A DNA stretch of 64,000 nucleotides, taken from contig FOZN01000002.1 in the NCBI GenBank assembly GCA_900114805.1, positions 124,001 to 188,000 of the forward strand, written 5' to 3'. This DNA is from Agrococcus baldri (GTDB lineage Bacteria; Actinomycetota; Actinomycetes; Actinomycetales; Microbacteriaceae). Both the position numbers and the translations under genes were made by a program. Every line of letters begins with the position of its first letter. The stretch's first letter is position 1. The notes under the pieces are model-generated. The model worked only from the letters and a program-made list of their open reading frames with translations, had not been told where the DNA came from and did not search any database. This document shows positions 52,196 through 60,201 of the stretch, one piece after another.

Positions 52196-53565
52196 GCGCG
52201 GCGGCAGCGGGCGCGCCCCCGGCGGGACTCGACGCGCTGCGGGCGGTGCTGCCGGCCCACGTGCTGGTCACCGATCCCGCCAGGCTCGAGCCCATGCGCG
52301 CCGACAAGTCGGGGCACCGCTCGGCGGCCGCCCCGTTGGCGATCGTCGAGGCCGAAGCCGCCTCGCACGTGCAGGCGGCGATGCGCTGGGCGAGCGAGCA
52401 CGGCGTGCCGGTGGTGCCGCGCGCGGCCGGCACCGGCCTCGCGGGCGGCGCCATCGCCGGCGGCGGAGAGCTGGTCGTCTCGGTCGACACGATGCGGCGC
52501 GTGCTCGACGTCTCGCTCATCGACCAGTCCTGCGTGGTCGAGCCGGGCATCCGCAATGCCGAGCTGAACGAGCTGCTCGCCGCCCACGGCCTGTGGTGGC
52601 CGCCGGATCCCGCCAGCCGCGCCATCTCGACCGTCGGCGGCAACATCGCCACCAACGCCGGTGGTCTGCTGTGCGCGAAGTACGGCGTCACGCGCGAGTG
52701 GGTGCTGGCGCTCGACGTCGTGCTCGCCGACGGGTCGCTCATCTCGACCGGCCACCGCACCGTCAAGGGCGTCACGGGGCTCGACCTCACGGCGCTCATG
52801 ATCGGCTCCGAGGGCACACTCGGCATCGTGGTCGGCGCGACGCTCAAGCTGCGGCCGATCGTCGAGGGCGCCGTGTGGACGGTCGGCGCCTTCTTCGACG
52901 ACGAGGCCACCGCAGCCGCCGCGTGCACGGCCATCACCGCCGCGCGCATCCGCCCCGCCATCATGGAGCTCGTCGGCATCGACGCCGTCAGCATGCTCGC
53001 CGCCTACTCGGGGCAGCCCATGGAGGGTGCCTTCGTGCTGGTGCAGACCGACGACCTGGGCGCGGCGGCGACCTCGGAGACGGTCGCGCAGATCCTCGCC
53101 GCCCACGGCGGCCGCGTCGAGCGCACCGATGATGCGTCCCGATCGGATGTACTGGTGCAGGTGCGCAGGCAGGTGCACTTCGCGCTCGAGTCGTTCGGGA
53201 CGGTGCTGGTGGAGGACATCGCGGTGCCGCGCTCGCGCATGGCGGAGATGTTCCGCGCCTGCCACGAGGCGGCCGCCCGGCACGGCGTGCGGCTCGCGGT
53301 GACGGCGCACGCCGGCGACGGCAACCTGCACCCGACGTTCGTCTTCGACGGCGAGGTGCCGAGCGACGCGGTGTGGGCGTGCGCGAACGAGGTGTTCGCG
53401 GCCGGCATCGCGCTGGGCGGCACGCTCACGGGCGAGCACGGGGTCGGCATCCTGAAGCGCCGCTGGCTGATCGACGAGCTGGGCGAGCGGCAGCTCGCGC
53501 TGCAGCGCGCCGTGAAGGCCGCGTTCGACCCGCAGGGCATCCTCAACCCCGGGAAGGCCCTCTAG
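52192..53565 (+). CDS. FAD-linked oxidase, glycolate oxidase GlcD/D-lactate dehydrogenase type
   Basis: A 457-residue VAO-family flavoenzyme. The FAD domain shows VPRAAGTGLAGGA and STVGGNIATNAGG; the C-terminal part shows AHAGDGNLHPTF and GGTLTGEHGVGILKR with the conserved metal/substrate histidines, and DPQGILNPGKAL at the end. It oxidises a 2-hydroxyacid, glycolate or D-lactate being the usual ones. No GlcE/GlcF genes are adjacent. Coupled to the phosphatase gene by GTGA. Confidence 0.9.
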   Translation: MSAAAAGAPPAGLDALRAVLPAHVLVTDPARLEPMRADKSGHRSAAAPLAIVEAEAASHVQAAMRWASEHGVPVVPRAAGTGLAGGAIAGGGELVVSVDTMRRVLDVSLIDQSCVVEPGIRNAELNELLAAHGLWWPPDPASRAISTVGGNIATNAGGLLCAKYGVTREWVLALDVVLADGSLISTGHRTVKGVTGLDLTALMIGSEGTLGIVVGATLKLRPIVEGAVWTVGAFFDDEATAAAACTAITAARIRPAIMELVGIDAVSMLAAYSGQPMEGAFVLVQTDDLGAAATSETVAQILAAHGGRVERTDDASRSDVLVQVRRQVHFALESFGTVLVEDIAVPRSRMAEMFRACHEAAARHGVRLAVTAHAGDGNLHPTFVFDGEVPSDAVWACANEVFAAGIALGGTLTGEHGVGILKRRWLIDELGERQLALQRAVKAAFDPQGILNPGKAL

Positions 53566-53570
53566 CGCAG

Positions 53571-53639
53571 AATCTCAACGTGCGAGGTGGTGGCTCGGCG
53601 CAACTGTTGCGCCGACTGCGCGCCTCGCACGTTGAGATT
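53571..53639. repeat. 69-bp nested palindrome, copy 2
   Basis: Perfect 17-base outer arms (AATCTCAACGTGCGAGG and its complement), 7-base spacers and a perfect 21-base inner palindrome whose arms are TCGGCGCAAC and GTTGCGCCGA. It has the same 17-7-21-7-17 layout as copy 1 at 41311-41379. It lies between the convergent oxidase and FKBP genes, five bases after the oxidase stop. Confidence 0.92.
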
Positions 53640-53647
53640 GTCTGCAG

Positions 53648-54019
53648 CTACTTGACGGCGACCAGGTCGCAGACGAAGATCAGCGTCTCGTTCGGGCCGA
53701 TCACGCCGCCCGCGCCGCGCTCGCCGTAGGCCAGGTGCGGCGGGATGACGAGCTTGCGGCGGCCACCGACGCGCATGCCCTCGATGCCCTGCTCCCAGCC
53801 CTTGATGACCATGCCGACGCCGAGCGGGAACTCGAGCGGTGCGCCGCGGCCGTAGGAGGCGTCGAACTCCTCGCCGGTGGAGTGGGTCACGCCGACGTAG
53901 TGCACGGCGACCTGCTTGCCGTTCACGGCCTGGTCGCCGTCGCCGACGGTGATGTCGGTGATCTCGAGGTCAGTGGGTGCGGGCCCCTCGGGGGCGTCGA
54001 TCTCAGGCTTCTCAGTCAT
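53648..54019 (-). CDS. FKBP-type peptidyl-prolyl isomerase
   Basis: A 123-residue cytoplasmic FKBP. The family residues VAVHYVGVTHSTGEEFDASY, VIKGWEQGIEGM, LVIPPHLAYGERG and NETLIFVCDLV are all present. There is no signal peptide. ATG at 54019 follows AAGGATTG. Confidence 0.93.
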   Translation of the reverse strand: MTEKPEIDAPEGPAPTDLEITDITVGDGDQAVNGKQVAVHYVGVTHSTGEEFDASYGRGAPLEFPLGVGMVIKGWEQGIEGMRVGGRRKLVIPPHLAYGERGAGGVIGPNETLIFVCDLVAVK

Positions 54020-54082
54020 GCGTCAATCCTTGCACGATCGACTGCGCGGCTCTGTGCTCGTCCGCCTCCGGGCTCGTCCGGC

Positions 54083-55801
54083 TCAGTGCTCGTCCTCGTC
54101 GGCCTGCAGCCCGATCTCCTCGCGGTCGATGATGCGCTGCACCACACTGACCGTCGACGAGTCGAAGCGGCCGGTGCGCCGCACCTGGTCGAGCCAGAAC
54201 CGCTCGGCGTCCACCGCCAGGTGGCGCAGGCGCGCGATCTGCGCGACATCAGTAGTCGCGTCGTCAGGGTCCACCTCGGCGACGTGCGCGGCCCACGCGC
54301 GACGGGACCGCATCCGCTCGCCGGCCGCTTCGACGAGCGCCTCGTCGATGCCCTGCAGGTCGGCCTCCCGCTGCATCGCGTCGATGCCCGCCTCGATGGT
54401 CTCGCCGAGCAGCTCGTCGAGCTCCTGCCGGCGGCGCTCGGTGCGGTCGTGCGTGAGATGCAGCGCCTTCACCAGCCAGGCGAGCGAGCCGCCCTGCACG
54501 AGCAGCGTGACGATCGCGACCACGAAGGCGGCCAGCACCAGCTCTGCGCGCATCGGGGTGTCGGCGGGCAGCGTCTGCACGGCCGCGACCGTGACGACGC
54601 CGCGCATGCCGGCCCATCCGATCGCGAGCATGTCGCGCCAGCCGAGCTTCTGGTCGTCGAGGGCGATGATGTCGTGCCCGCGCTGATCGTGGAGGCGCTG
54701 CAGCTTGCCGGCGCGCTTCGATCCCTCTCCGAGCTGCTCGAGGCGCTGCGCGAGCCGCTGCTGGTCGCGACGCCTGCGCTTCGCGTGCGCGCGCAGCCAG
54801 AGCAGCAGCGGCGGCATGGAGGCGAAGCGCACGATCAGCAGCAGCAGGCACAGCAGCAGGCCGACCAGCACGACGCCGGCGAGGTGTCGCTCGCCCGCAT
54901 CCACTGCCTCGATCACAGCCGGCAGCTGCATGCCCATGGTGAGGAAGACGCCGTTCTCGACGATCACCGAGAAGGTGCCCCACGTGGCCGCCTCCTGCGC
55001 GCGCCGCGTGGCACGGATGCGCATCTGGCTGCGGTTGCCGATCACCAGTCCGCTGATGACGACGGCGACGATGCCCGAGCCCTGCAGCGCCTCGGCGGCA
55101 AGGAACGAGAGGAACGGCGTCGCGAGCGAGATGGCGGTGTCGATGGCGCGGTCGGAGGCGTACTGGCGGATGCGCACGGTCGCGTAGCCGACGGCGGCGC
55201 CGACGACGAGGGCGACCACCACCGCGATCGCGAAGTCGGCCACCAGCGGCGCCGCCTCCACGTCGGAGTTGCCGGCGCGGGTGATGGCCGCGACCGCCGT
55301 GCTCAGCAGCACCAGCGCCGTGGCGTCGTTGATCAGGCCCTCGCCCTCGAGGATCGTCACCACCCTGGGCGGCAGACCGAGCCGCTTGCCGAGCGCTGTC
55401 GCGGCGACCGCATCGGGCGGCGCGACGACGGCACCGAGCGCGAGCGCGCCCGCGAAGCCGACGATCGGCCAGATCGACTGCACGACGAGCGCGACGGCGA
55501 CCGCGCTGACCGCGACCAGGATGACCGAGAGGTAGCCGATGACGCGGAGGTTGCGGCGGAAGTCGACCGCTGGCACCTTGAGCGCCGCCGTGTAGAGCAG
55601 CGGCGGCAGGATGATGGTGAGGAAGACCTCTGGCGGCACCTCGATCTGGGGGGTCACCGGCAGCAGCGAGATCGCGCCGCCCAACACCACCAGCAGCAGC
55701 GGCGCAGCGACCCCGATGCGGTTCGCGATCGTGGCGACAGCTCCGATGATGAGGATGCCCACGACGACCACGAGCGTCACTTCCGTGGTCACACCGTGCA
55801 T
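54083..55801 (-). CDS. Na+/H+ antiporter, CPA1 (NhaP) family
   Basis: A 572-residue antiporter with about twelve membrane segments. The conserved GALALGAVVAPPDAVAA and LEGEGLINDATALVL (ion-binding Asp residues) are intact, as are the WAGMRGVVTVAA residues of the later segment. The last 130 residues are a charged cytoplasmic regulatory tail ending in an acidic DEDEH. TACCCT ends six bases before the ATG. Confidence 0.9.
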   Translation of the reverse strand: MHGVTTEVTLVVVVGILIIGAVATIANRIGVAAPLLLVVLGGAISLLPVTPQIEVPPEVFLTIILPPLLYTAALKVPAVDFRRNLRVIGYLSVILVAVSAVAVALVVQSIWPIVGFAGALALGAVVAPPDAVAATALGKRLGLPPRVVTILEGEGLINDATALVLLSTAVAAITRAGNSDVEAAPLVADFAIAVVVALVVGAAVGYATVRIRQYASDRAIDTAISLATPFLSFLAAEALQGSGIVAVVISGLVIGNRSQMRIRATRRAQEAATWGTFSVIVENGVFLTMGMQLPAVIEAVDAGERHLAGVVLVGLLLCLLLLIVRFASMPPLLLWLRAHAKRRRRDQQRLAQRLEQLGEGSKRAGKLQRLHDQRGHDIIALDDQKLGWRDMLAIGWAGMRGVVTVAAVQTLPADTPMRAELVLAAFVVAIVTLLVQGGSLAWLVKALHLTHDRTERRRQELDELLGETIEAGIDAMQREADLQGIDEALVEAAGERMRSRRAWAAHVAEVDPDDATTDVAQIARLRHLAVDAERFWLDQVRRTGRFDSSTVSVVQRIIDREEIGLQADEDEH

Positions 55802-55895
55802 CTTCAGAGGGTACCGGCCTGTGCTTTCGGCACGGTGCGGCATAGCCTGGAGGAGTCGGCCCAGGCTCGGCGCCGATCGCAATCAAGGAGGAATC

Positions 55896-56318
55896 ATGGC
55901 CATCACCTCGAACGCCACCGCGACCTGGAAGGGCGACCTCGGCACCGGCAGCGGCACCGCCTCGCTCGGCTCCGGATCCAGCTTCGACATGACCTGGAAG
56001 GCTCGCGCCGAGCAGGGCGGCGGGTCGACTCCAGAAGAGCTGATCGCCGGTGCCCACGCATCCTGCTTCTCGATGGCGCTCTCGAACACCCTCGCCGAGG
56101 CCGGCCACACCGCCGACTCGCTCGAGACAGCGGCGAAGGTCTCGTTCGTCGCCGGCACGGGCATCACCACCAGCGTGCTCTCCGTCACCGGCCGCGTCCC
56201 CGGCATCGACCAGGCCCAGTTCCAGGACTACGCAGAGCAGGCGAAGGCCGGCTGCCCCGTCTCGCAGGCGCTCGCGGGCGTCGACATCCAGCTGGAGTCC
56301 GCAACGCTCGAAGGCTGA
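55896..56318 (+). CDS. OsmC family peroxiredoxin
   Basis: A 140-residue thiol peroxidase that reduces organic peroxides. Both catalytic cysteines are present in AHASCFSMALS and KAGCPVSQAL. ATG at 55896 follows a strong AAGGAGGAATC site. It is divergent from the antiporter gene. Confidence 0.92.
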   Translation: MAITSNATATWKGDLGTGSGTASLGSGSSFDMTWKARAEQGGGSTPEELIAGAHASCFSMALSNTLAEAGHTADSLETAAKVSFVAGTGITTSVLSVTGRVPGIDQAQFQDYAEQAKAGCPVSQALAGVDIQLESATLEG

Positions 56319-56345
56319 TTGCAGGTGTTGCAAAAGTTCCTCTGG

Positions 56346-56371
56346 TTGAAAGCGGTTCGACCGGCTATAAA
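56346..56371 (+). promoter_or_regulatory. Probable promoter of the 34-residue peptide gene
   Basis: TATAAA at 56366-56371 is the most AT-rich -10-like element in this part of the window; TTGAAA at 56346-56351 lies upstream at a short spacing of 14 bases. Transcription from here would give a leader of about 30 bases before the ATG at 56408. Confidence 0.45.
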
Positions 56372-56407
56372 CAGAGGTGACGGGTACCGCGTAGACAAAG
56401 GAGTGAC

Positions 56408-56512
56408 ATGAAGAGGTTCCAACAGCTTCCCACCCATCTGCTGGTCACGCTCGGCGGTGACGACGACATCATCATGTCGTCGATCATGGGCGACGACGAC
56501 ATCATCATGTAA
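56408..56512 (+). CDS. 34-residue peptide with double-Gly leader-like N-terminus and duplicated GDDDIIM
   Basis: The small gene starts with ATG at 56408, five bases after AAAGGAGTG, an excellent ribosome site. Residues 1-17 (MKRFQQLPTHLLVTLGG) are basic then hydrophobic and end in Gly-Gly, like leaders of secreted peptides cut at a GG site. Residues 17-23 and 28-34 are the same heptamer GDDDIIM, joined by SSIM. The two halves are also near-identical in DNA (21-base unit, one mismatch). A terminator follows the stop. No modifying enzyme or transporter is next to it, so its role is open: a RiPP-like precursor, a metal-responsive leader peptide or a small acidic protein. I do not know the family. 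Confidence 0.68.
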   Translation: MKRFQQLPTHLLVTLGGDDDIIMSSIMGDDDIIM

Positions 56513-56530
56513 CGACCAGCCCGAATCGCT

Positions 56531-56570
56531 GCGGCCGCGGCGCCGACTCTTTGAGTCGGCCCGCGGCCGC
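56531..56570 (+). terminator. Long GC-rich terminator hairpin after the peptide gene
   Basis: GCGGCCGCG and GCCGACTC pair with GAGTCGGC and CGCGGCCGC around a TTT loop, about 17 pairs with one bulge. It begins 18 bases after the peptide stop codon. No T run follows. Confidence 0.75.
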
Positions 56571-56612
56571 GGTGCGTCAGCCTGACGGACGTCCCCCTCG
56601 ACATGGTCCAGG

Positions 56613-56729
56613 TCAGGAGTGCTCGGGGCCGCTGCGTCGGCGTGCGCGCCAGCGGGCCGCAGCTGCCTGCAGCGCCGACTGCGGCAGGTCGACGATGAGG
56701 AGCAGCAGCGCGACGAGCCAGTTCTTCAC
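56613..56729 (-). CDS. Possible 38-residue membrane peptide
   Basis: From GTG at 56729 the frame encodes KNWLVALLLLIVDLPQ, a single hydrophobic helix, then an Arg-rich tail (AAARWRARRRSG). Such small membrane peptides exist in related genomes, but the ribosome site (AGG at about 12 bases) is weak, and no homology can be claimed. Confidence 0.3.
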   Translation of the reverse strand: MKNWLVALLLLIVDLPQSALQAAAARWRARRRSGPEHS

Positions 56730-56821
56730 GTGCTCAGCCTACGCAGGCCCGGCGGCGCCCGGCTGGAGAGGCTGCAGGCGGGAACCCCTGCCCGACCGAG
56801 CGGTCGACGCCGGGGAACCAC

Positions 56822-56851
56822 GAAGGCCACCTGCTCTCGCAAGTGGCCTTC
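56822..56851 (-). terminator. Terminator of tRNA-Arg
   Basis: GAAGGCCACTTGC-GAGA-GCAGGTGGCCTTC is a nearly perfect 13-pair hairpin 18 bases after the tRNA on the minus strand (one G-T pair). Confidence 0.75.
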
Positions 56852-56869
56852 TACTGTCTCAACACAGTG

Positions 56870-56942
56870 CGCGCCCGGAGGGATTCGAACCCCCAACCTT
56901 CTGATCCGTAGTCAGATGCTCTATCCGTTGAGCTACGGGCGC
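56870..56942 (-). tRNA. tRNA-Arg (ACG)
   Basis: A complete cloverleaf on the minus strand: acceptor GCGCCCG/CGGGCGC, D-arm GCTC..GAGC, anticodon stem TCTGA/TCAGA with loop CTACGGA, and the T-loop TTCGAAT. The anticodon ACG needs TadA to make inosine; tadA is at 41379-41840. CCA is not encoded. Confidence 0.96.
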
Positions 56943-56954
56943 AAAATGGCCGAA

Positions 56955-56987
56955 CGGCCAGGGATCAGGTTACATGATCCCTGGCCG
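56955..56987 (-). terminator. Terminator of the cold-shock gene
   Basis: CGGCCAGGGATCA-TGTAACC-TGATCCCTGGCCG forms a perfect 13-pair stem 41 bases downstream of the csp stop on the minus strand. Confidence 0.85.
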
Positions 56988-57028
56988 TCAGCGCGAATCG
57001 AGTCACGCCGCGAACGGCGCGACCAGGC

Positions 57029-57232
57029 TCACAGGGGGCGGATGTCCGCTGCCTGCGGGCCCTTGGTGCCCTCGACGATCTCGAACTCGACTGCCTGAGC
57101 CTCTTCGAGGGTCTTGAAGCCGTTGGACTGGATCTGGCTGTAGTGAGCGAACAGATCCTTGCCGCCGTCGTCCGGAGCGATGAAGCCGAAGCCCTTGCCG
57201 GAGTCGAACCACTTGACGGTGCCGGTTGCCAT
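57029..57232 (-). CDS. cspA: Cold-shock protein (CspA family)
   Basis: A 67-residue OB-fold nucleic-acid-binding protein with RNP1 KGFGFIAP and RNP2 DLFAHYS. ATG at 57232 follows AAGGAAAT. A leader of roughly 70-120 bases with two hairpins precedes it (57254-57298), as in thermoregulated csp mRNAs. Confidence 0.95.
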   Translation of the reverse strand: MATGTVKWFDSGKGFGFIAPDDGGKDLFAHYSQIQSNGFKTLEEAQAVEFEIVEGTKGPQAADIRPL

Positions 57233-57253
57233 ATTTCCTTCAATCAATGCAAT

Positions 57254-57313
57254 GCAGCCGAAGCTGCGTTCAAAAGCGCAGAGCAAGATCCGCTCTGCAC
57301 CCTCGTCAGCGTA
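57254..57313 (-). promoter_or_regulatory. Structured 5' leader of the csp mRNA
   Basis: GCAGC-TTCG-GCTGC (57254-57267) and GCAGAGC-GGATCTT-GCTCTGC (57278-57298) are perfect stems. TACGCT at 57308-57313 is a candidate -10. Such leaders can act as RNA thermometers; that role is inferred. Confidence 0.5.
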
Positions 57314-57426
57314 GCGGGTGAACGTGGTGCTCCGCTGAGAAACTTTCTGCGGCGGCCGCTCCAGTAGTCTGCTGGTGCCTCGTGCGATAGCCGACGGACC
57401 CCCGCCCTAGCCCCTCGGAGCTCCCG

Positions 57427-58596
57427 ATGACGTTGTTCGAGCAGCGACCCTCGTCGGCGCCTCGAGGCCTCGGTCAGGGCGCGGCTCGCGCCGCGATCAC
57501 CATCGCCGGCACGCTCGCGGCTGCGCTCGCGCTGACGGCGTGCGTGGGGCAGCCGCAGCTGCAGCTCGAGACCTACCCGAGCCCGGCGGCCGTCGTGCCG
57601 GCGACGCCCACGGCAGCCGCCCTGCCGCTGCCGGACGCAGACGTGGTCGAGCTCGCGGACCGCATGTTCCTCACCGCGGAGGGCCGTGCGACGTTCTACG
57701 CCGCCCAGCCGAGGCTCGCGGATGCCGAGGAGATCGAGACGGCGTGCGCCGATGCGGTCGAAGCGGATGCGGCCGGCTGGTTCACCGGAGGATGCTTCGT
57801 GGGCGGCCAGCACCGCGCCGCCGACCGCATCTTCGTCTTCCGCCCGGGCGATGAGCGGCTCGCGGAGTCGATGGTGACCGTCGCGGCGCACGAACTGCTC
57901 CACGCCGCATATGCGCGGCTCAGCCTGCTGGAGCGGGCGACCGTGGACGGGCTGGTCGCAGAGGTCGCCGGTCGCGTGCCCGCCGAGGACCCGGTGCACG
58001 AGCAGATCGAGCGGTCCACCGACGGCGACGCGTCCACGCGCGCCAACGAGCAGTTCGCCTACCTGGGCTCGCAGGTCGCGCTCGAGAGCGGTTTCCCCGC
58101 GCAGCTCGAGGGCGTCTACGCGCGGCTCTTCACCGACCGTGCTGCGCTGGTCGACACCCACCGCCGCGCCGCCAGTGTGGTCGAGGACTCGATCGCCGCG
58201 GCGGATGCGGCCATCGCGAGCGCTGCGGCGCAGGAGTCGCAGAACGCGCGCGACCGCGCGCAGCTCGACGCCGATCGGGGCGGCTACGAGACGGCGCTCG
58301 CCGCGTACACCGCCGATGTGGAGCGGTTCAACGCCATGCCGGTCGAGGAGCGGGCGCGCTGGCAGGTCACGCTGCAGCCCGCCGGCGCCGAGCCCATCAC
58401 GATGAGCTGGGAGGCATCCCTGACCTACCGATACGAGGAGCTCGAGCGCATCCGCGGTGACCTCGAGGCGCGCGGCTCCGCGCTGTCCGCCGCGGAGGCC
58501 GCCGCCGCAGACCTGCGCGCCGACGCGGAGCAGCGCCGCGCCGACGCGATCGCGCTCATGCGCGCAGCCAACCCGAACGCCGTCATCTCGGAGTGA
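57427..58596 (+). CDS. Lipoprotein with HExxH metallopeptidase-like motif
   Basis: A 389-residue secreted lipoprotein: signal with lipobox ALTAC, a Pro/Ala linker, then a domain with VTVAAHELLHAAYARLS, in which HELLH fits a zinc-metallopeptidase helix. A cysteine pair (ETAC...GGCFVGG) precedes it. From about residue 215 the protein is mostly long helices (TDRAALVDTHRRAASVVED, RAQLDADRGGYETAL), probably coiled coil. It could trim surface proteins or peptidoglycan-linked peptides. I cannot name a family. Confidence 0.75.
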   Translation: MTLFEQRPSSAPRGLGQGAARAAITIAGTLAAALALTACVGQPQLQLETYPSPAAVVPATPTAAALPLPDADVVELADRMFLTAEGRATFYAAQPRLADAEEIETACADAVEADAAGWFTGGCFVGGQHRAADRIFVFRPGDERLAESMVTVAAHELLHAAYARLSLLERATVDGLVAEVAGRVPAEDPVHEQIERSTDGDASTRANEQFAYLGSQVALESGFPAQLEGVYARLFTDRAALVDTHRRAASVVEDSIAAADAAIASAAAQESQNARDRAQLDADRGGYETALAAYTADVERFNAMPVEERARWQVTLQPAGAEPITMSWEASLTYRYEELERIRGDLEARGSALSAAEAAAADLRADAEQRRADAIALMRAANPNAVISE

Positions 58597-58665
58597 CGGC
58601 CGACTGCGCGACGCGGATGCGGATGCGGATGCCCGCAGGAACGCCGGCCGGCGCCGGGCACGACG

Positions 58666-58696
58666 AAGGCCCCGCATCCGTGGATGGCGGGGCCTT
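58666..58696. terminator. Hairpin between the lipoprotein gene and tRNA-Ser
   Basis: AAGGCCCCGC and GCGGGGCCTT pair perfectly around an 11-base loop. It can serve as terminator for the tRNA on the minus strand and for the lipoprotein gene on the plus strand. Confidence 0.75.
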
Positions 58697-58701
58697 GGGC
58701 C

Positions 58702-58793
58702 TGGTGGAGACGGAGGGATTTGAACCCTCGGTCCCCTATTGGGGACTCCACCTTAGCAGGGTGGTGCACTAGGCCGGACTATGCGACGTCTCC
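58702..58793 (-). tRNA. tRNA-Ser (GCT)
   Basis: Minus-strand class II tRNA: acceptor GGAGACG/CGTCTCC, anticodon stem CCACC/GGTGG with loop CTGCTAA (anticodon GCT), a long variable arm (GTCCCC/GGGGAC) and T-loop TTCAAAT. The 3' end reads ACCA, so CCA appears to be encoded and the discriminator is A, where serine tRNAs usually have G. Confidence 0.95.
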
Positions 58794-58894
58794 TCGGCCC
58801 GCCGAGAGCAGGCCAGCGGCCAGTCTAGCAAAGGCGTGGGCGGTCTCGAGACGACGCCCGCGGCGCCGGCTCCAGCGGCGAGTGCGGCGAGCGG

Positions 58895-60169
58895 TCAGCT
58901 GCCGTAGGGCACGACGCACGACTGCTGCGACGCATCCTGGCCGACCACACCCTCGAGGCCGTCGGTCTGCGTGGGTGTCGGCGTAACGCCCGGCGTCTCC
59001 GTGGGCTCCGGCGTCTCGGTGGCGACCGGTGTCTGGCCGCCGAGCTCGCCCGGATCGGGTGTCGGCGTGGGCGTCTCGTCGGTCGAGCCGATGCCGAGCG
59101 AGTCCTCCCCGAGCGAGATCGGCAGATCGAAGCGGATGCGTCGCATCAGCTCGTCCGCCGCGTCCTCGTCGGGGTAGACGCGGTTGCCCTCGAGGAAGTT
59201 CGGGTAGAGCACGAACTGCATGGTCTCGAGCGGGATGTCGGCGAGCACGCGCGCCATCGACACCATCGTGCCCACGTTGCCCAGACCGGAGGAGAGCGTC
59301 ATGTTCTCGAGCGCCACCTGCGAGATGCCGTAGAGCTTGGTGAAGTCGGTGAGCACCGCATCCGACTGCAGGGTGCGCACGAGCGACGAGAGGAACACCT
59401 GCTGCGACGAGATGCGCGCGAGGTCGGAGCCGTCGCCGACGCCGTGGCGCGAGCGGAGGAACTGCAGCGCCTGCTCGCCCTCGAGGTCGTAGGTGCCCGC
59501 CGCGGGGATCGTCAGGCCCGTCCACGGGTCGTCGATCGGCCCGGCGAAGCAGACCGGCACGCCGCCCACGGCGCTCGACATGCTGATGACCCCCTGGAAG
59601 GTGATCATCGCGGCGTAGGGCACCTCGATGCCGGTCATCTCAGAGACGAGCGTCGCTACGCACGAGAGGCCGCCCCGATTGAGCGCCTGGTTGAACTGCA
59701 CGTTGTCGGCCGCCGGCTGCGTGACCCCGGTCTCGGGATCCTCGCAGGCGGGGAAGTCGACGACCAGGTCGCGCGGGAAGGAGACCACCCGCGCCTGGCT
59801 GTGGTCCTCGCTCACGTGCATCAGCATCGTGACGTCGTTCAGCATCCCCTCGCCGTACGAGCTCTCTCCGAACTCGGCGCCCTGCCCCGTGCGCTGGTCG
59901 GAGCCCACCAGCAGGATCGTGAAGCCGCCCTCGTACGGGGCGAAGCCGGCCTGCGCCGGGGGCACCTCGGCACCCAGCTCGACCGTCTGCAGGCCGGTCG
60001 AGAACCGCAGCGCCGAGACGCCGACGACCCCGATGCCCGCGACCAGCAGCACGGCGACGCTCAGCGCCGCCCAGCGGAAGACGTGCGCGATGCCCGAATG
60101 GCGGCGCAGCCGCCCGTGGCGGGGCGACATCGACGAGGTGTCGACGCGCGACACGCGCTCCTCCGACAT
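58895..60169 (-). CDS. LytR-CpsA-Psr (LCP) family glycopolymer transferase
   Basis: Attaches teichoic-acid-like or other glycopolymers to peptidoglycan outside the cell. One N-terminal membrane segment is followed by the LCP domain with TILLVGSDQR, NDVTMLMH, RVVSFPRDLVVDFP and QALQFLRSRHGVGDGSDLARI (in part). The last 60 residues are Thr/Pro-rich (TPTPDPGELGG, TETPEPTETPG), a wall-spanning type of tail. 424 residues from ATG at 60169, after GGAGGGGG. Confidence 0.92.
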   Translation of the reverse strand: MSEERVSRVDTSSMSPRHGRLRRHSGIAHVFRWAALSVAVLLVAGIGVVGVSALRFSTGLQTVELGAEVPPAQAGFAPYEGGFTILLVGSDQRTGQGAEFGESSYGEGMLNDVTMLMHVSEDHSQARVVSFPRDLVVDFPACEDPETGVTQPAADNVQFNQALNRGGLSCVATLVSEMTGIEVPYAAMITFQGVISMSSAVGGVPVCFAGPIDDPWTGLTIPAAGTYDLEGEQALQFLRSRHGVGDGSDLARISSQQVFLSSLVRTLQSDAVLTDFTKLYGISQVALENMTLSSGLGNVGTMVSMARVLADIPLETMQFVLYPNFLEGNRVYPDEDAADELMRRIRFDLPISLGEDSLGIGSTDETPTPTPDPGELGGQTPVATETPEPTETPGVTPTPTQTDGLEGVVGQDASQQSCVVPYGS

Positions 60170-60201
60170 GGCACCCCCTCCTGCGATCGCGAAACCCGGT
60201 G

